Shown here one piece after another: positions 35,350 through 47,413 of a stretch of 64,000 nt of DNA (positions are counted from its first letter, which is position 1; each line of letters begins with the position of its first letter). Below the pieces are notes generated by a model. It had not been told where the DNA came from. It did not search any database and saw only the letters and a program-made list of their open reading frames with translations. The stretch comes from Guyanagaster necrorhizus (lineage: Eukaryota > Basidiomycota > Agaricomycetes > Agaricales > Physalacriaceae). The stretch spans positions 310,001 through 374,000 of the forward strand of contig NW_025064884.1 in the NCBI RefSeq assembly GCF_019112545.1, written 5' to 3'. Both the position numbers and the translations under genes were made by a program.

Positions 35350-38300
35350 CTAGTCAAGGTCCCACTGTATACGCTGCGCATACTCTCGAATATTAGAGAC
35401 GAAATTTTCCTCCACTTCGTGACCTACGCCCGTCACCACCTTCAAAATGATTTCATTCAGGCCCGTAGATCCGAGGATATCGACGTGGTCGCTCGTGTTT
35501 GCTCCACCGCGCGGTATCGATGGAATAGGCTGATGCGGCAGCTGAAAAACGATAAGAATTTGAGAGATAGAAAGTGACAAGAGTTAACTTACTTCAACCG
35601 TAGTGACCTTGATACCAGCTGGGTTCCAGCGTGGTCGTTTCCACCCCTCGACACACATGGCGCCAAGACTGAGAAGACTAACTGTTCCGTCGCCTTCCCC
35701 CATTTTGACACCGTTGCGAACCTAGACTGTTATGTGGGTCCAAAACATCTACGTGCCAAGGTCACTAATACTTGCCTTGGGACTTACGGTCTCGTTGGTA
35801 TAATCTGCATCAATCCAACTCTTCCTCGTTAAAGGCATATTTAATGGGGATCGTTCGGATACACATTCATCATCAGCAGCATCTGAACAGGTGGGGTTCA
35901 AGCCATCGATGGAGTTACCGTCATGTTCATACGCGCCTCTTGCATACCTGCTCAAGTAAATGAGAGTAATTCTGAAATGGAATTGTAACCACAAACCAAT
36001 ATGAACGCTGTTAAATGTGAAGAGTACTCAGTCTACGCATCTATCGTGATAAGTGATACTTAGGAGCACGGACCTCAGTTTCTTTCCCGTGTCCATAAAC
36101 GCAATACATTTTCATAGACGGCGCATTGGGTAGTCTAGAAACATGCGTGAATGAGCAGCGTCGTTGCGCAAACCTGAATGACGTACCTGACCTCTAGCGG
36201 GTTCGACCATTTCGTATGATCGCCATCATTCCGCTTCAAGTTCGCTTCGTCTCGTTCTATTCCAACAGAATAGTTGGTTGCCATCATTTTCTTTTGGGAT
36301 CTCAGCATACTACAATATCAAGAGACGCGATATACGGACCTGGAAGGTAGCGGGCGTGTGTTGCAGAATCCATGTTCCGGCTTGTTCAGAAGTCATGTTT
36401 GCTACACTGTCGCTTCCTGCTGACATCATCCGCGACTCCCGGAAAGCAATCAACTCTCCATGACTGTGTATTGAATGGAGTTGATCATCTGGTGCGAAGT
36501 GAGCATTTCCCCAGATTGCATCACCACCCTACGGGACATTCAGATACACAATTAGTACGCCGAGTTATCCTAATCACCTTGATCCACATGCTAGCACTTC
36601 CAGCCCAAGTGAGGAACAATTTCCTACGTTCCACCCGAGAGAAAAAGCGTTCAAGTACTATGAAATACTAAGGATTTGCTCGGTAATGTGTTGGAGGCTA
36701 TCGGCTCACCATAAGAGCCCATAGGATTCATTTGTACGGTGTCTTTCATTTCACCGGACAGAAAGGCAGCCATTGCCTTTGCCTGCAGAAAGTGAAAATA
36801 TGAGTACTACAAATGACAATCCTTATCTGGCAACCTGCTTACCACGCCCTGCGAAATGACATTAGTAAACACAGAAAACGTATAGGATGGTGCTTACGTA
36901 CAAGGTGAGTGCCTCCGATGGAGATGTAGGACTCGATATGATCCTGCTCATCGTTAACTTGTGCCCGTCTCGCAGAAAGGAAGCGAACCAACCTCAACCC
37001 AGGTGGGTCCACCTCCGCCGTGTTCGGGAGATTCTACCCACTTGAAACTAGATGAGACAGAGAATGAGAACCGGCATAGACAGATATCATTCACGACATA
37101 CAAGTACTAGATTGTGGACGCGTAAATTAGCTGGAGTAGCATGGGTGACTAAGAATCGTACTAGCATGACCTAAGAGAGGGCCAATTGTTAGGAATTTTG
37201 GTCGATGCACAGCGATGCCTACCGTGGCGCCCATTGAGTGTGCTGCGATAACCGTCTTCTTCTTCTCCTTCCGCCTAAAGGGAGATGGTTGGTATCAGTA
37301 CAGTGTAAAAAAGGAATGACGGACTTAAAATTCTCTATAACAGACTTCAGTCTTGAAAAATAGCCATCCCGTTCCTCTAAATTATAATAGGACAAGCGCC
37401 AGTCATATGGCGCCAGAAACAGATTATTAGTATCGTAATTTACGACGGCTAGATTCTCCACAATTTTGGACCTTGGACCCTCAGAACGGACTAACAACAG
37501 GGCAAAAGAAAGTGACGCACCAGATCCAGTATCCTTGAATAAAATTGCTAGCTGCATCTATACCCTGGGCGGCCCTTATCTTGGCTTCTGGAGGATCTAG
37601 GCCAGTGATTGGATCAAGCATCATTGCCGCGATCCACTTTTCGCGGTTGAATGTGACTTGGCTCAGCATATTGAATCCTCCCCACAACTTCTCACGGAAG
37701 AAAGGACGATAGTCCGGAGTAGTAGACCATGACTCCAGTCCCTGTAATTATCACGTAAAGACAACGACAGAGAAGAGATATAGCACGTTTACTGTTGAGA
37801 TGACGCCGGGAACGAGGATGACGGGATATTTGGCTGACAGTCCTCTCTCTGCCATCTTCTCACCGACCCGAAATTCTCGACCATCACGATTGAATTTCCA
37901 TAGCTCTGGAATATTGCTTCGTAATCGGATCCACTCAGCCTCAACTCGAGAAAAGTCGAAGTCTGGGAGAGCTGGGAGAGAAATATCATACTCATCCATG
38001 AAGAGCAGCAGTTGAGCCTGCATCCCCTCAATATCCGTTCGGTCAATCAAGGAGAAGCCAAGCATAATGCCGACTATAGGAAGATTGGAGTCTGGTGCGA
38101 GCAGAGTGGCAGAAAGAACGTACAAAGTATGCCGAGAGAGAACAGAAACCTTCGCGTCGCAAGGAAGGACTGCTTCCGTTGGTGCGTCAATAAGACTCGG
38201 TCATTACAACAAGACATACTGACATACCATCTCTCCATGCTTCAACCCTTTGGCTTCTCCCTTCGATTTCTTGCTGTCTTGCCGGAGCTGCTCCTCCGTT

Positions 38301-38371
38301 TGGTGTGATGTCGATTCATCTGAAGCGGAGTCGCTGTCTTTCCGGGGTCTAGAGCGTTTCGTGAGTACCAT
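35350..38371 (-). CDS. LRO1: Phospholipid:diacylglycerol acyltransferase (PDAT, Lro1)
   Basis: PDAT makes triacylglycerol in the ER by moving an acyl chain from a phospholipid to diacylglycerol; it belongs to the LCAT alpha/beta-hydrolase family. The start at 38371 gives MVLTKRSRPRKDSDSASDES, a basic cytosolic tail. A membrane anchor follows (YVLSATLLAPDSNL region), then AKYPVILVPGVIST and GLESWSTTPDYRPFFREKLW. Then come LDPITGLDPPEAKIRAAQG and NLFLAPYDWRLSYYNLEERD. The nucleophile elbow is IAAHSMGATV (about 37220-37250). Later exons include MAAFLSGEMKDTVQMNPMGS. The C-terminus HVDILGSTGLNEIILKVV carries the catalytic histidine. More than ten exons with short introns. The order is complete; inner limits are approximate. 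Confidence 0.87.
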
Positions 38372-39401
38372 GGGACGTTATCGTTGTGGTAGGGGTCAAA
38401 GAAATGAAGAAGAGCGAAGGAGCCGCTTTTCAAAGGTCACACCGGTCATTAGCCGTGATAGACGAAAATAAGCAAAAGAAGTAAGCAACGGAGAAAACCG
38501 AGATCAATGACGACCTATCTGTCATCGGCCCGTGTATCTGTTTCCCATTCTCCCCTCCTCCCTCCTTGACGACAGACCAATCATCATTCCTTTGCTTGAT
38601 TCCCTGTCACCCTAAACAAACCAGTTGGTAAAAATATCGAGAACCGCAACTAGAAGCACGAACGAACGAATCGCTGACGGAGCCGTTGAAGGAAGAATCA
38701 AACCTGGCCTCAATGACGATACTGAAGATTTTGAAATGTGCGAATTGTTCAAGAAGACCTGTGGAGTAACGCGTTGATTGTCACTCTGTGTCCACAAGTT
38801 GCCAAGGCGAATGGAAAAGTTTTGATTTTCCATCCCTTGGACTCCATACAAGGATCTTTATATGCATTTTTTCAAACATCAAAACTACCATGATTCTGGC
38901 TTCACCGTGAGATCTGAGCAAGTTCCCGGGCGTCCAAGAAGAACTTGAAGACACCTTAAGAGCGTGATCGTTTAGCAGCGATGGTCCTGCATTCGAACAG
39001 ACTCACTTGCAGACCAACATGGAAGCCGGTAGTTCGCGTTTTGACGAGGCACAACGTCAACCTTTCAGCAAGCACCATGTGCTATGGTGACTCAGATTGA
39101 CGAAACTAACATTCCTCTTCAGGACAACAAAAGGTCCCGGTAGCAAGAGATGCCCGGTACGTTACTGTAATAGTAGAAATATTCTTATTACAGATATACG
39201 TTTGCTACAGTACTTTCGTGTGAATCTGGTTTGGCATTATCATGCAATAGATATCTGCGAGCCCCGTAGTGGAGGGGACATATACAATAATAAGTAAGTA
39301 GCACACAATACACGGTAGCGTGAATCTGAAAGAGAAGAGTCTGTCGAAAAGGAGAAAATTCCTTCGTAAAGCAAAATATGCACAAGATAAGCCTAAACGA
39401 T
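38372..39401. other. Intergenic
   Basis: About 1 kb between the PDAT start and the Bud4-like stop. Short frames only (the longest about 80 codons, no motif). Contains the PDAT promoter. No repeat or RNA gene seen. Confidence 0.5.
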
Positions 39402-42400
39402 CTACGTTACGGTCAAAGTCTTTGAAGATGATGGACGCATTGGCGCCGAGCCACTCTTGGTCTTCTTTGAGAGCTCTTCTTGACGCTGCCAGAGCAGTTC
39501 TGCCCATAAAGGGTGAGGTGGTATGTGACCAACAAGGGCACGGAGCACATCCAACCTAACAAGGCATAAGCAGGATCCCACAAAGGCCGGAAAAGACTCT
39601 CGTACCATCGTGCCTTTTCTTCGTCTGTGTCAGCGAAGAACGCGATTTCATCTTCCGGGAAAATCAAGCGGAACGAGCGTTCCACCCCATACATTCCATC
39701 ATACTCATCAGCATATCGACTACGTGCACCAGGACTTAATGCTTTCTCCTTCGGTTGATCATCTTCAATAGCAGTCGCTTTCTTGAGGTCAATGGTTGCT
39801 GTCACTCTCTTAGTGACGTTGTTAAAGGCAACGAGGTCCGATCCTATAACCCGAAACTGTCGACGACGCCACGACTAGAAAAGAAACTCAGCAGATATGC
39901 ACCACGTGAAGAAGAGCACTTACACTGCAATCCCCTCCGCTCTGGGTAAGAGTTCCTTCAAAGTAGGTTACCTTGTGCCAGTTGATATGGCGCAAGCCGC
40001 GGTGGCATTCTTCAAGGCTTTGCGGTAGTTCATCAGGTGTGATGCCTGGCAGCGGCGGCAACCTAAAAATCTGGAGCACAATTTCCCCAACCTGTAGGGT
40101 TGAGACCTTGTTGTCTGGCTCTAAACTTTGTCCGATCAATGGAAACGCAGTCTCGAATAGTCTGGTATCACAACGGTGGGCAACATCCTTGAACGCAATG
40201 AAGGCCCGCGCAAGAGTCCCGTCGGGCTTCAAGTAGCGTGCTAGGTTCTCAACGAGTCGCCGCGGCGTCTGTACAATAGGTACCTGCACGGCAGCGGGAA
40301 CAGGATGCTTCAGCTTCTCCTTCGGCTTTTTAGGAGACGAAGAGAAGAAACTGCGCATGCCCGTTTTTGAGGATGCATGCGTAATGACAGGTGGTGGAGC
40401 CACGGCTTGGGGGGGAGGTTGTGGCACGACGGCTTTAAACTGAGTGATAATATGAGGGTCCCGACGAATCTTCAGGGTGAGTGTGAATTCCAGTTTGCTA
40501 TGTTCGATTCTGCAAAGACGATCAGGCAGTGATTAAGAAAATAGTACGCTCGACTTACAGTTCAAATTCTTGGTTGATAGGACTATCTGTAGTAAATTTG
40601 CACTCGGGTGTTGTGACAAAGTGTATACCGTTGTTAAGAGTGCATGATACCGCCGTCGGTTCTTTGGGCATCGGCACCCGAATGCCACGCAATCCCAAGA
40701 CTACCGATATCAGTGAGCAAAGGACGTAGGAGCCTGTTAAATCCATACCTTTCACGAATACTTTCCCATAGGCTTTTCCTGGCTTCTCCTGGGCTCGATA
40801 TTCTTTGATCTGTTTCGCGTACTCATTCTGGGCACAATTTATAATAGCAGGCGAGTTTTGATGCGAAGTCGACTCACCATATCTGACGGCCTCCGCACCG
40901 GCCGCCATGCCTTTCCGGCATTCACATCGCCTGCGCCAGCCATATGTGATACCCTATCAGTATCCGACGACGCGTAGATTGTCCCTTCATGTTGTCGGAC
41001 ATGATATTTCTATGGTAACATCAGCATAATGTGGGAAAAAATGTAGAAAGAGCGTACACTTTTACTTGGTTCCTCTAACTTCTTTAACTCCTTTTCAATG
41101 CTGTCGGCGAGAGGATCATCACTCGTGGGTGCCACGACATCCAATAACTTTCCGTCGGCACCACGCCGCATATTTCCTCGAATACCTTCGACATCTCCAG
41201 TGCTTCGGCTTCGCCTCCTGCTGGGTCTCCCTGTGTTGACCATGGGATGATTATCTCGTTTCGCCGCCCGACTCAAAAACTCCACCTCTTCCTCTTCTTC
41301 CAACCTTCTCATCTCGCGTCGTTTCTCTAATATCATGGCCTCACGGGAACGTATGTTATCTTTAGGCGGAACAGGGGGAGGGTCGGAAGATGCCGAAGAC
41401 CCGCTGACACTTCTGCTAACCACCCCACTGCCAGGACTATTGACGACCAGCGCGGAATCCGTGGCAGCCCTCTCCATGAGGCGAGGCTTGCTCGGTGACG
41501 CCTCAGTATCAGTTTTCTCCTCAGAGGCGCAGGAGGCATCACCGTCTTCAGTCATCATAAGGTCATCTTGTTCAACCTGATGGCCTGCAACGTCGTCCAG
41601 CAGCCTATCGAGAGCACTTCGCATATCCATGTCAACGTCCACTGATGCTACTTGGGTCCTGGCAGTGCTTTTCGTTGGAGCCGTATCCAGATTACCGCTT
41701 GTAGGCGTTAATTCCAACTTCGACGCGAAAGGACTTTCTGTCTCATCCAGCTCTATATCGTCAATACCAAGTCCTCCCAATCCGAACTTGCTTCCAAAAT
41801 CAAACTTCAGCCTCTGTCCACTATCTGCAGGCTTTAGCATTCCAAACTCCTCATGGACGACCGATGGCTCCTCATGATAGTCGGAGCTGGCAATGCCAAT
41901 GGCACCAATAACCTTCTTCTCGGCAGTCTGGATAACGGCTGTTTCTGAACTGGTAATGCTGGCGTCTGTCATCGCAGTCATGATTGAAGTAGTATCACGA
42001 TCCTTCTCCTCGTCTTGTCGTCTGTCATCGGTAGGACTTCTTGAGGAGTTAAGGCTCCCATGAGGACTATCTGCCGGTCCTGCCGTATCGGCTGATAGCA
42101 GACTCGCGACATCGACGGCCTCATAGGGATCCACTGGTTGTGGACCGTTGCCACGTAGAGGACTATCGACAGGCCAAGGACTTTCGGTAGCCCTTGAAAA
42201 GTCGGTAGTAGCGATGCGCGGACTGTCCGTGAAGCTATGGCGTGGGCTGTCTAGGGAACGTGGCCTATCAAAAGGGCGTGGGCTGTTTGCTGGGCTCGGA
42301 CTACCTGTGTTTAACTGTCGACTAAGACGCTTTTGAATATCCTCCCTGCTGATGCGAGATCGTAGGTGGCTAAAGCTGGTAAGCGTTTCGACGCTGGAAG

Positions 42401-44160
42401 TAGGATGCACTGTGGGGGATGCGTAAGATGCAGGCATGCCCGCCTCTGTTGGGATGGGCGGCAAAGGTGATCTCCGCGCTGGACTAGGGGACGATGCGGA
42501 AGGAGAACTGCGCACCGAATCATCAAACGCGGGCTTAGGTTCTTCGGATAGTGGCGTCTATACATAATATGACATGAACTGGAGAAGAGAACAAAAGTAA
42601 CAAGTGACAACATACATTATGGACTTTGAACTCTGCTTCTATTGCACCGATACTCACACCTGATACTGGTAATGAAAAGTTGGCAGAATCTTCTCTGCCG
42701 TCGCATTCGTCCGGAAGGGATGCGTCCTTTAGACTTGGCAGAGCGAATGGATCAGGACCAGATATCCCTGGTTGGGCCGGAGAACCTAAGAGAGTACATC
42801 AGGGAAATTTCTGAAGAATTGGGGAAGGCACCGTACCGCCAGAAAGTCTGGAAACTGAAGCGCGAGGGCTAGGACGAGGCTTCATAGGAGAAGGTGATTC
42901 AGGTAACTTCTGTATGTCTGCATTTCCGCCGTCTCCGTGTTTGTCAGAGCCACTGAAAGAGTCATCTATGGGCGGGGTCGCGAGCATTCGTTGGGATGGG
43001 GCAATGGGAGACTCTGAAGCGGAACGCAGCGTCGACGATGGATTAAAAGGAATCCCGACAGGCGGTGTGAACTCTTGGCGATGGTGTGCAGCTCTTTCAG
43101 CATGATGGGTGCGGCCAAAAGGAACCCCATCCTCGGTGTCAAGGTCGGTAGGTATGTCAGTATTGTGACGCGGCGGAGTACTTGTTTGACGAGATCCAAA
43201 CATTGCATCGACTAGGCCAGTGATGCTAGTATCAGGATCTAGCTCCAGCTTTTGCCCAGAGTCAGAAATCTCGATACTTTCGTACGAGTCATCCGGATGG
43301 TCATCGGCCTCACCACTGCTGTTGGGCCCTTGGAAAAAAGAATCGACATCCCCGACACCGTCATAATCCTCCTCAAAGCCCTCATGGTCGGAATAATCAC
43401 TCCCCAGAGCATCGTCACTGATATCCTCTTCCTCGCGGTCAAACTCAACGACGTCGCAACGTTCGTCGAAGGTGACTGTCTTCCTTCGCTCTCGCCGCCC
43501 GCTTAGTCGCGGACCATGCAAGCGCCTGGAAACAAGAGATGAGCGGGCAGGTGAAGCACTACTGGGCAGAGGCGCCGATATTCTGGACGGCGAGACTGGA
43601 TATGTAGGAGGCGGCTGGAAAACAACAGGTTCCGATTGGCAATCTGAGGTGGCAGACTCCTCTGTATTCGATGTGTGCAAGAAAGGGCTTTTCTTGACTG
43701 ACTCTTTGTTGATAAGCCCTTGAAAGGTCTTGGACTGACGCCTTTCCCTCTTCAGAGCAAACGGGCGCTCGTTCTCTGTCTCCGATTGGTCGTGCAGGGA
43801 CGTAGGCCTGGGACGTTTTTCTCCGGAGACACGACGAGAAGACGGTAACTCAGGGTGTGCATTACGCGAAGGAGTGGAAGGCATAGGAATTTGAGACTTG
43901 AAAGGAGATTTAGAAACAAGGTTGTTGTTGCGAAGATGACGGTAGCTCGACGAGGAACGACGAGCAAGGTCTGGCATCGGTGGTCGGACAGGGATGTCAC
44001 GCTTTGAAAAGCGCAGAGGAGATGTCTTTGTTCCGTTTCCGCTGGTGGCATCGGACGGACTCCATCCCATGCCCGACTCCCTCAAAATAGACGATTTGAC
44101 GGGATCTGGCGAATTTGAGACTAATTTGTCCCTCAAGGGAGACGCTTTGTTCCCGTTCAT
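39402..44160 (-). CDS. BUD4: Bud4/anillin-like protein with C-terminal PH domain
   Basis: Bud4 and anillins are scaffolds linking septins, membrane and actomyosin during budding and cytokinesis. The start at 44160 (MNGNKASPLRDKLVSNSPDP) leads about 900 residues of disordered, phospho-site-rich sequence with many SP and RSP motifs. Acidic stretches occur (DREEEDISDDALGSDYSDHE). The C-terminal third is ordered. It has an anillin-homology part (YAKQIKEYRAQEKPGKAYGK, KLEFTLTLKIRRDPHI, NLARYLKPDGTLARAFIAFK) and a PH domain (VTYFEGTLTQSGGDC, RRRQFRVIGSDLVAFNNVTK, RSFRLIFPEDEIAFFADTDE, EEKARWYE). A last exon ends SSSKTLTVT. The order matches fungal Bud4. Introns are few and short. Septin binding is inferred from family. 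Confidence 0.8.
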
Positions 44161-44945
44161 CGTTTTCTACTGCGACGAGACTGTGGGAAATGGTGGAGAA
44201 GGCGGGATCGACCTGGGCCGGTGGTTGTTGGGGACAAAGATGACAGTGGCTGCTAAACAAACCTCTGCCCGTGGGAAATATGCCTGAAGCCGAGCGCGAC
44301 GCAACACGTGATCGAAACAACTGTGGTAGCCTCCGGTCCGGAAGGCCGGGACTTCCTCTCTTGGAAAGTGAACGTTGAGGCCCATCACCATCGAAAAGTC
44401 AATCAACAACGTCACCCGCATCGCCGCGACTGTCGGGTTCTGTCTTTTTCTGCATTCTTGTCTGTCACTGGTAACGTACCTCGAAGAGCCGCTTTACAAG
44501 CACAGTTGGCGTCGTTCATGATTGCAGCAGGACACTGCTTGCGGCACCACGTTCCGGGAGGATTTTTTAACGCTGTTTTCAGCCGATTTGGGATCTCTCC
44601 CTGGCCTTGAAACAAGCTTCATAAGTTCACTCGCTCTGAGCGGAGGGGGCGGACATTTCGGCTTGCTCAACTATGGCTAGTATTTATTAGTGCGACTCTA
44701 CTACTTCAGGCGGTTTCTGTCTCAGTCAGGAATACTCGTGAGCGGATAAAGCACGCAGGCGATGCTTTTATGGGGATCAATACATGTGATTTTCCAGAGG
44801 CAGAGAGCCCCTGGGGCTTGGACAGAGCGCTGACAGGGTCGAACAGAGGATTAGATGGGCGCTTCCTCCTAATGCTTCACCCAAATGCTGTGGTGTTTCG
44901 CTTCTATAATATATAGGCTTGCGCCAATCGTTTGATTTGTTCATC
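44161..44945. other. Divergent promoter region
   Basis: Between the starts of the Bud4-like gene (-) and the protease-like gene (+). Short frames only, apart from the TATA element listed separately. Confidence 0.5.
44905..44915 (+). promoter_or_regulatory. TATA-like element
   Basis: TATAATATATA lies about 31-41 bases before the ATG of the protease-like gene at 44946, a tight but plausible TATA position. Inferred from sequence and spacing only. Confidence 0.45.
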
Positions 44946-46268
44946 ATGAGTATCTTTCTAGCGGGTCTGGTTTTCTGTTACATACCATCTTTTGCTTTAT
45001 CTGCCCTCTACCCACGCGACAATGAGCCGCTTCAGCCTATACACATTCCTCTTGCGCTCAGCAATCAACAATATGTCGTTAAAGTGGCTATGGTGCGTCC
45101 GGCTTTACTGGCCATTCGACAGCTTCTGACGCCCATATACTTGTCTCTTAAGTCTTCGAGACCTCAAGTCCAGAATCTGCCTTTTGTATTGTCGACAGCG
45201 ATAGGCTACACAGCAGTAGCTGGTACATCTTGTGATTCATGTGGTGCGAATGTGTATGTGTCCAATACTTCATAAAAAGCTTGACCCCGTCTTTCAGATA
45301 CAACATCAGTGCTTCTACCTCTGCCTATCAAATACCTCAAAGTCAGGACATATCATTATGGTCTAGCTCCACTAGCGGCTCGCTCATAATAGAGAACTGC
45401 AGCCTCAAGCAAGGGAATGGATCAGCATGGGGTTATACGAATCAAACAAGTCAGTCTTTCTGATATCATTTCCGATTCCGTCTTGTCGCGTTTTACCCGT
45501 AGTCGTTGTGGCGAATCAATCTCAAACTATCTTGCCGTTATCCAGGTTCTCTGGTGTGTTGGGTTTAGGAAGCAATGCCCGTATGAATCTTCCCTTGTCC
45601 CATTCAACATGATCATTCATTACGATATAGGAGATGGAAATTTCCGGGCAAGTCTTGGAGGCAACTGGCTTTCCCAGCACCCAACACGGATCAACTTTAC
45701 CTACGCGTTCGCACCTGTCTCATCTCATTCCTCGGGTACGAATGGAGGCATGCTTCACTTGTTGGCCCAAGATAGTTCTGGTGACGTGATTTGGAAACCG
45801 ATGTCGGCCTTCAATTCGAGTTCCACTAATTCGGATTGGTCCGTCAACATGGACGGATGGTCATTTGAAAGTGGCGATAATGGGAAAATATCGCAGAACG
45901 GAGATCTAATGGCCGTACTGGATCCCTTTTTTGCGACGGTACGCTTCCCACAGGCACAAGCGCGATCAGTATGTGAGTTCCTGCGCATTGCATTTAATGA
46001 ATATAGATGTTAACTTTTGATGCAAGATTCGTCTTTGACTGGAGCCAGTATTTATTCAAATTCATCGGAGACTATCACTTGGGAGGTTCCATGCGAGACG
46101 AAGATGACATTTACTTTCACATTCGGGAACTTCGCGGCAAGCCTCGACGAAAATATATTGCTGAGAAAAAGTCAAGGACGATGCATAAGCTATGTAGAGG
46201 AATGGACAGACCCCGATGTCAGCGAATACGTCCTTGGCGCGAGCTTTATCTCAGCGATTTATCTGTAA
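44946..46268 (+). CDS. Secreted aspartic-protease-like protein without the catalytic motifs
   Basis: The start gives MSIFLAGLVFCYIPSFALSA, a signal peptide. After small exons the frame reads QYVVKVAM and VQNLPFVLSTAIGYTAVAGT, then SCDSCGAN and RFSGVLGLGSNAR. It continues GGMLHLLAQDSSG, MDGWSFESGDNG, LDPFFATVRFP, SNSSETITWEVPCETK and CISYVEEWTDPD, and ends YVLGASFISAIYL. This is the two-lobe layout of pepsin-family (A1) proteases. At the first lobe the DTG motif is replaced by STA (VLSTAIG). At the second lobe DTG is replaced by DPF (AVLDPFFATV). Many Asn-x-Ser/Thr sites fit secretion. All introns checked keep frame, so this is probably an intact pseudoenzyme. Its stop lies 7 bases from that of the convergent pseudogene. 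Confidence 0.75.
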
Positions 46269-46275
46269 GGCGTGT

Positions 46276-47215
46276 TTACTTGCGATCATGAGCTATCTTA
46301 GACCGTCCCTCCCACGGCATCTTCACAATGTCCGCTGCTTCAAGCGGATCCGTCGGTCTAGCTTCTCGCGCCAACTCTTCTAAAAGGTCAGCAGGTCCCA
46401 AACATATTCGTCTCACCGTGTAAACCATGAATTGATGAATCGGAGAAATGGGCGTAACTCCCCTCCAGTTCTAGAACTCGTGCGATCTTGAGATTCAGGT
46501 CTGTAGGAGTATGGTACAGATACCCTGTGGTTCTGAGGTGTTGTAGGAGGCGATATTGGCATGAGTGCGGTAGATTCGCTCGTAAGATCAGCAGAAAAGG
46601 ACGGGGTGACTCGGGGAATGTAATGGTGGCTTATATCGTCCTTGTACGACGGTTCAGGCGACCGTTGCTTGTGTCACCAATGGTAGACCAGTATCGCTGC
46701 GACGACCAGAGCAATAGTGAATGCTAATGCGCTCAGCACGATGGCGGCAATTGTTCCGCCACCTTATGGGGGTTCACAATTTCCAAGACTATCGACCAGT
46801 TCACGTTGTTTCTGTCGGCCCTGTTCCTACAGATAGAAAAGGTGTAACCCAAGAATGTTCCTAAATGATATAATTCACTCTCGGACTTTTGTCACTATGT
46901 ATTTTCTGTCCTCGTCGTCATATCTACGAGGCAGGTTTCCCCTGTAATACAATGTTGTGGCAACCTGTCATTGATCCGTTTAGACCGAGCAGGAAATGTA
47001 TATGGAGAAATAATTCGTTCCAGTCGAAAATAATGAACGTTCAGTCTCGATGAATGGCGTCTGGTCCGGTGAACACCCTTAAACGCGTATCTACTCCGAC
47101 TGGACTAAGGTTCTGCTGAAAATCCCAGACTTACCTTTAATCGCGTGAACATGTAGCCTTGTAAGTAAAAATTCACTGGTTATCGTGAACACGGTACTTG
47201 TTCCTGACCCTCTTC
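46276..47215 (-). pseudogene. Decayed gene for a single-pass membrane protein
   Basis: Coding-like pieces occur in order on the minus strand. They are TSTVFTITSEFLLTRLHVH (near 47200), PVGVDTRLRVFTGPDAIHRD, SMTGCHNIVLQGKPAS and NVNWSIVLEIVNPHK. A 25-residue hydrophobic helix follows (GGGTIAAIVLSALAFTIALV), then a hydrophilic tail (QRSPEPSYKDDISHHYIP) and an end LEAADIVKMPWEGRSKIAH. The frame is broken several times. An extracellular exon meets the helix one base out of frame (AAGGTGGCGG, near 46762). An in-frame TGA follows the helix after YHW, unless a weak intron removes it. The last part fits only another frame. The layout suggests an extracellular domain, a membrane anchor and a cytosolic tail. 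The family name is unknown to me. It overlaps nothing but faces the protease-like gene. Confidence 0.55.
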
Positions 47216-47413
47216 AAGCAGAATTGAACTGCGCATTTCTACGAGGTACAGAAATGCCGATTTCCGGTTGACCGGGGCACGGAGGCAGAATCGTGGCACG
47301 TGGTAATTTTATCCTGCCCTACCTCCTGAGCCGGCTTATTATGTATGGCAAGGTGATACATATGGGTGTAGCGTCTTCTCCCCGACCTCCATCATCACCA
47401 CGCTCTTTTATCC

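Noticed and set aside
45960..46040. Apparent frame break in the protease-like gene
   Set aside because: A donor GTGAGT and acceptor ATGCAAG join RSVY to SSLTGASIY in frame.
46488..46727. 79-codon plus-strand frame
   Set aside because: Shadow of the coding-like minus-strand tail of the membrane-protein pseudogene.
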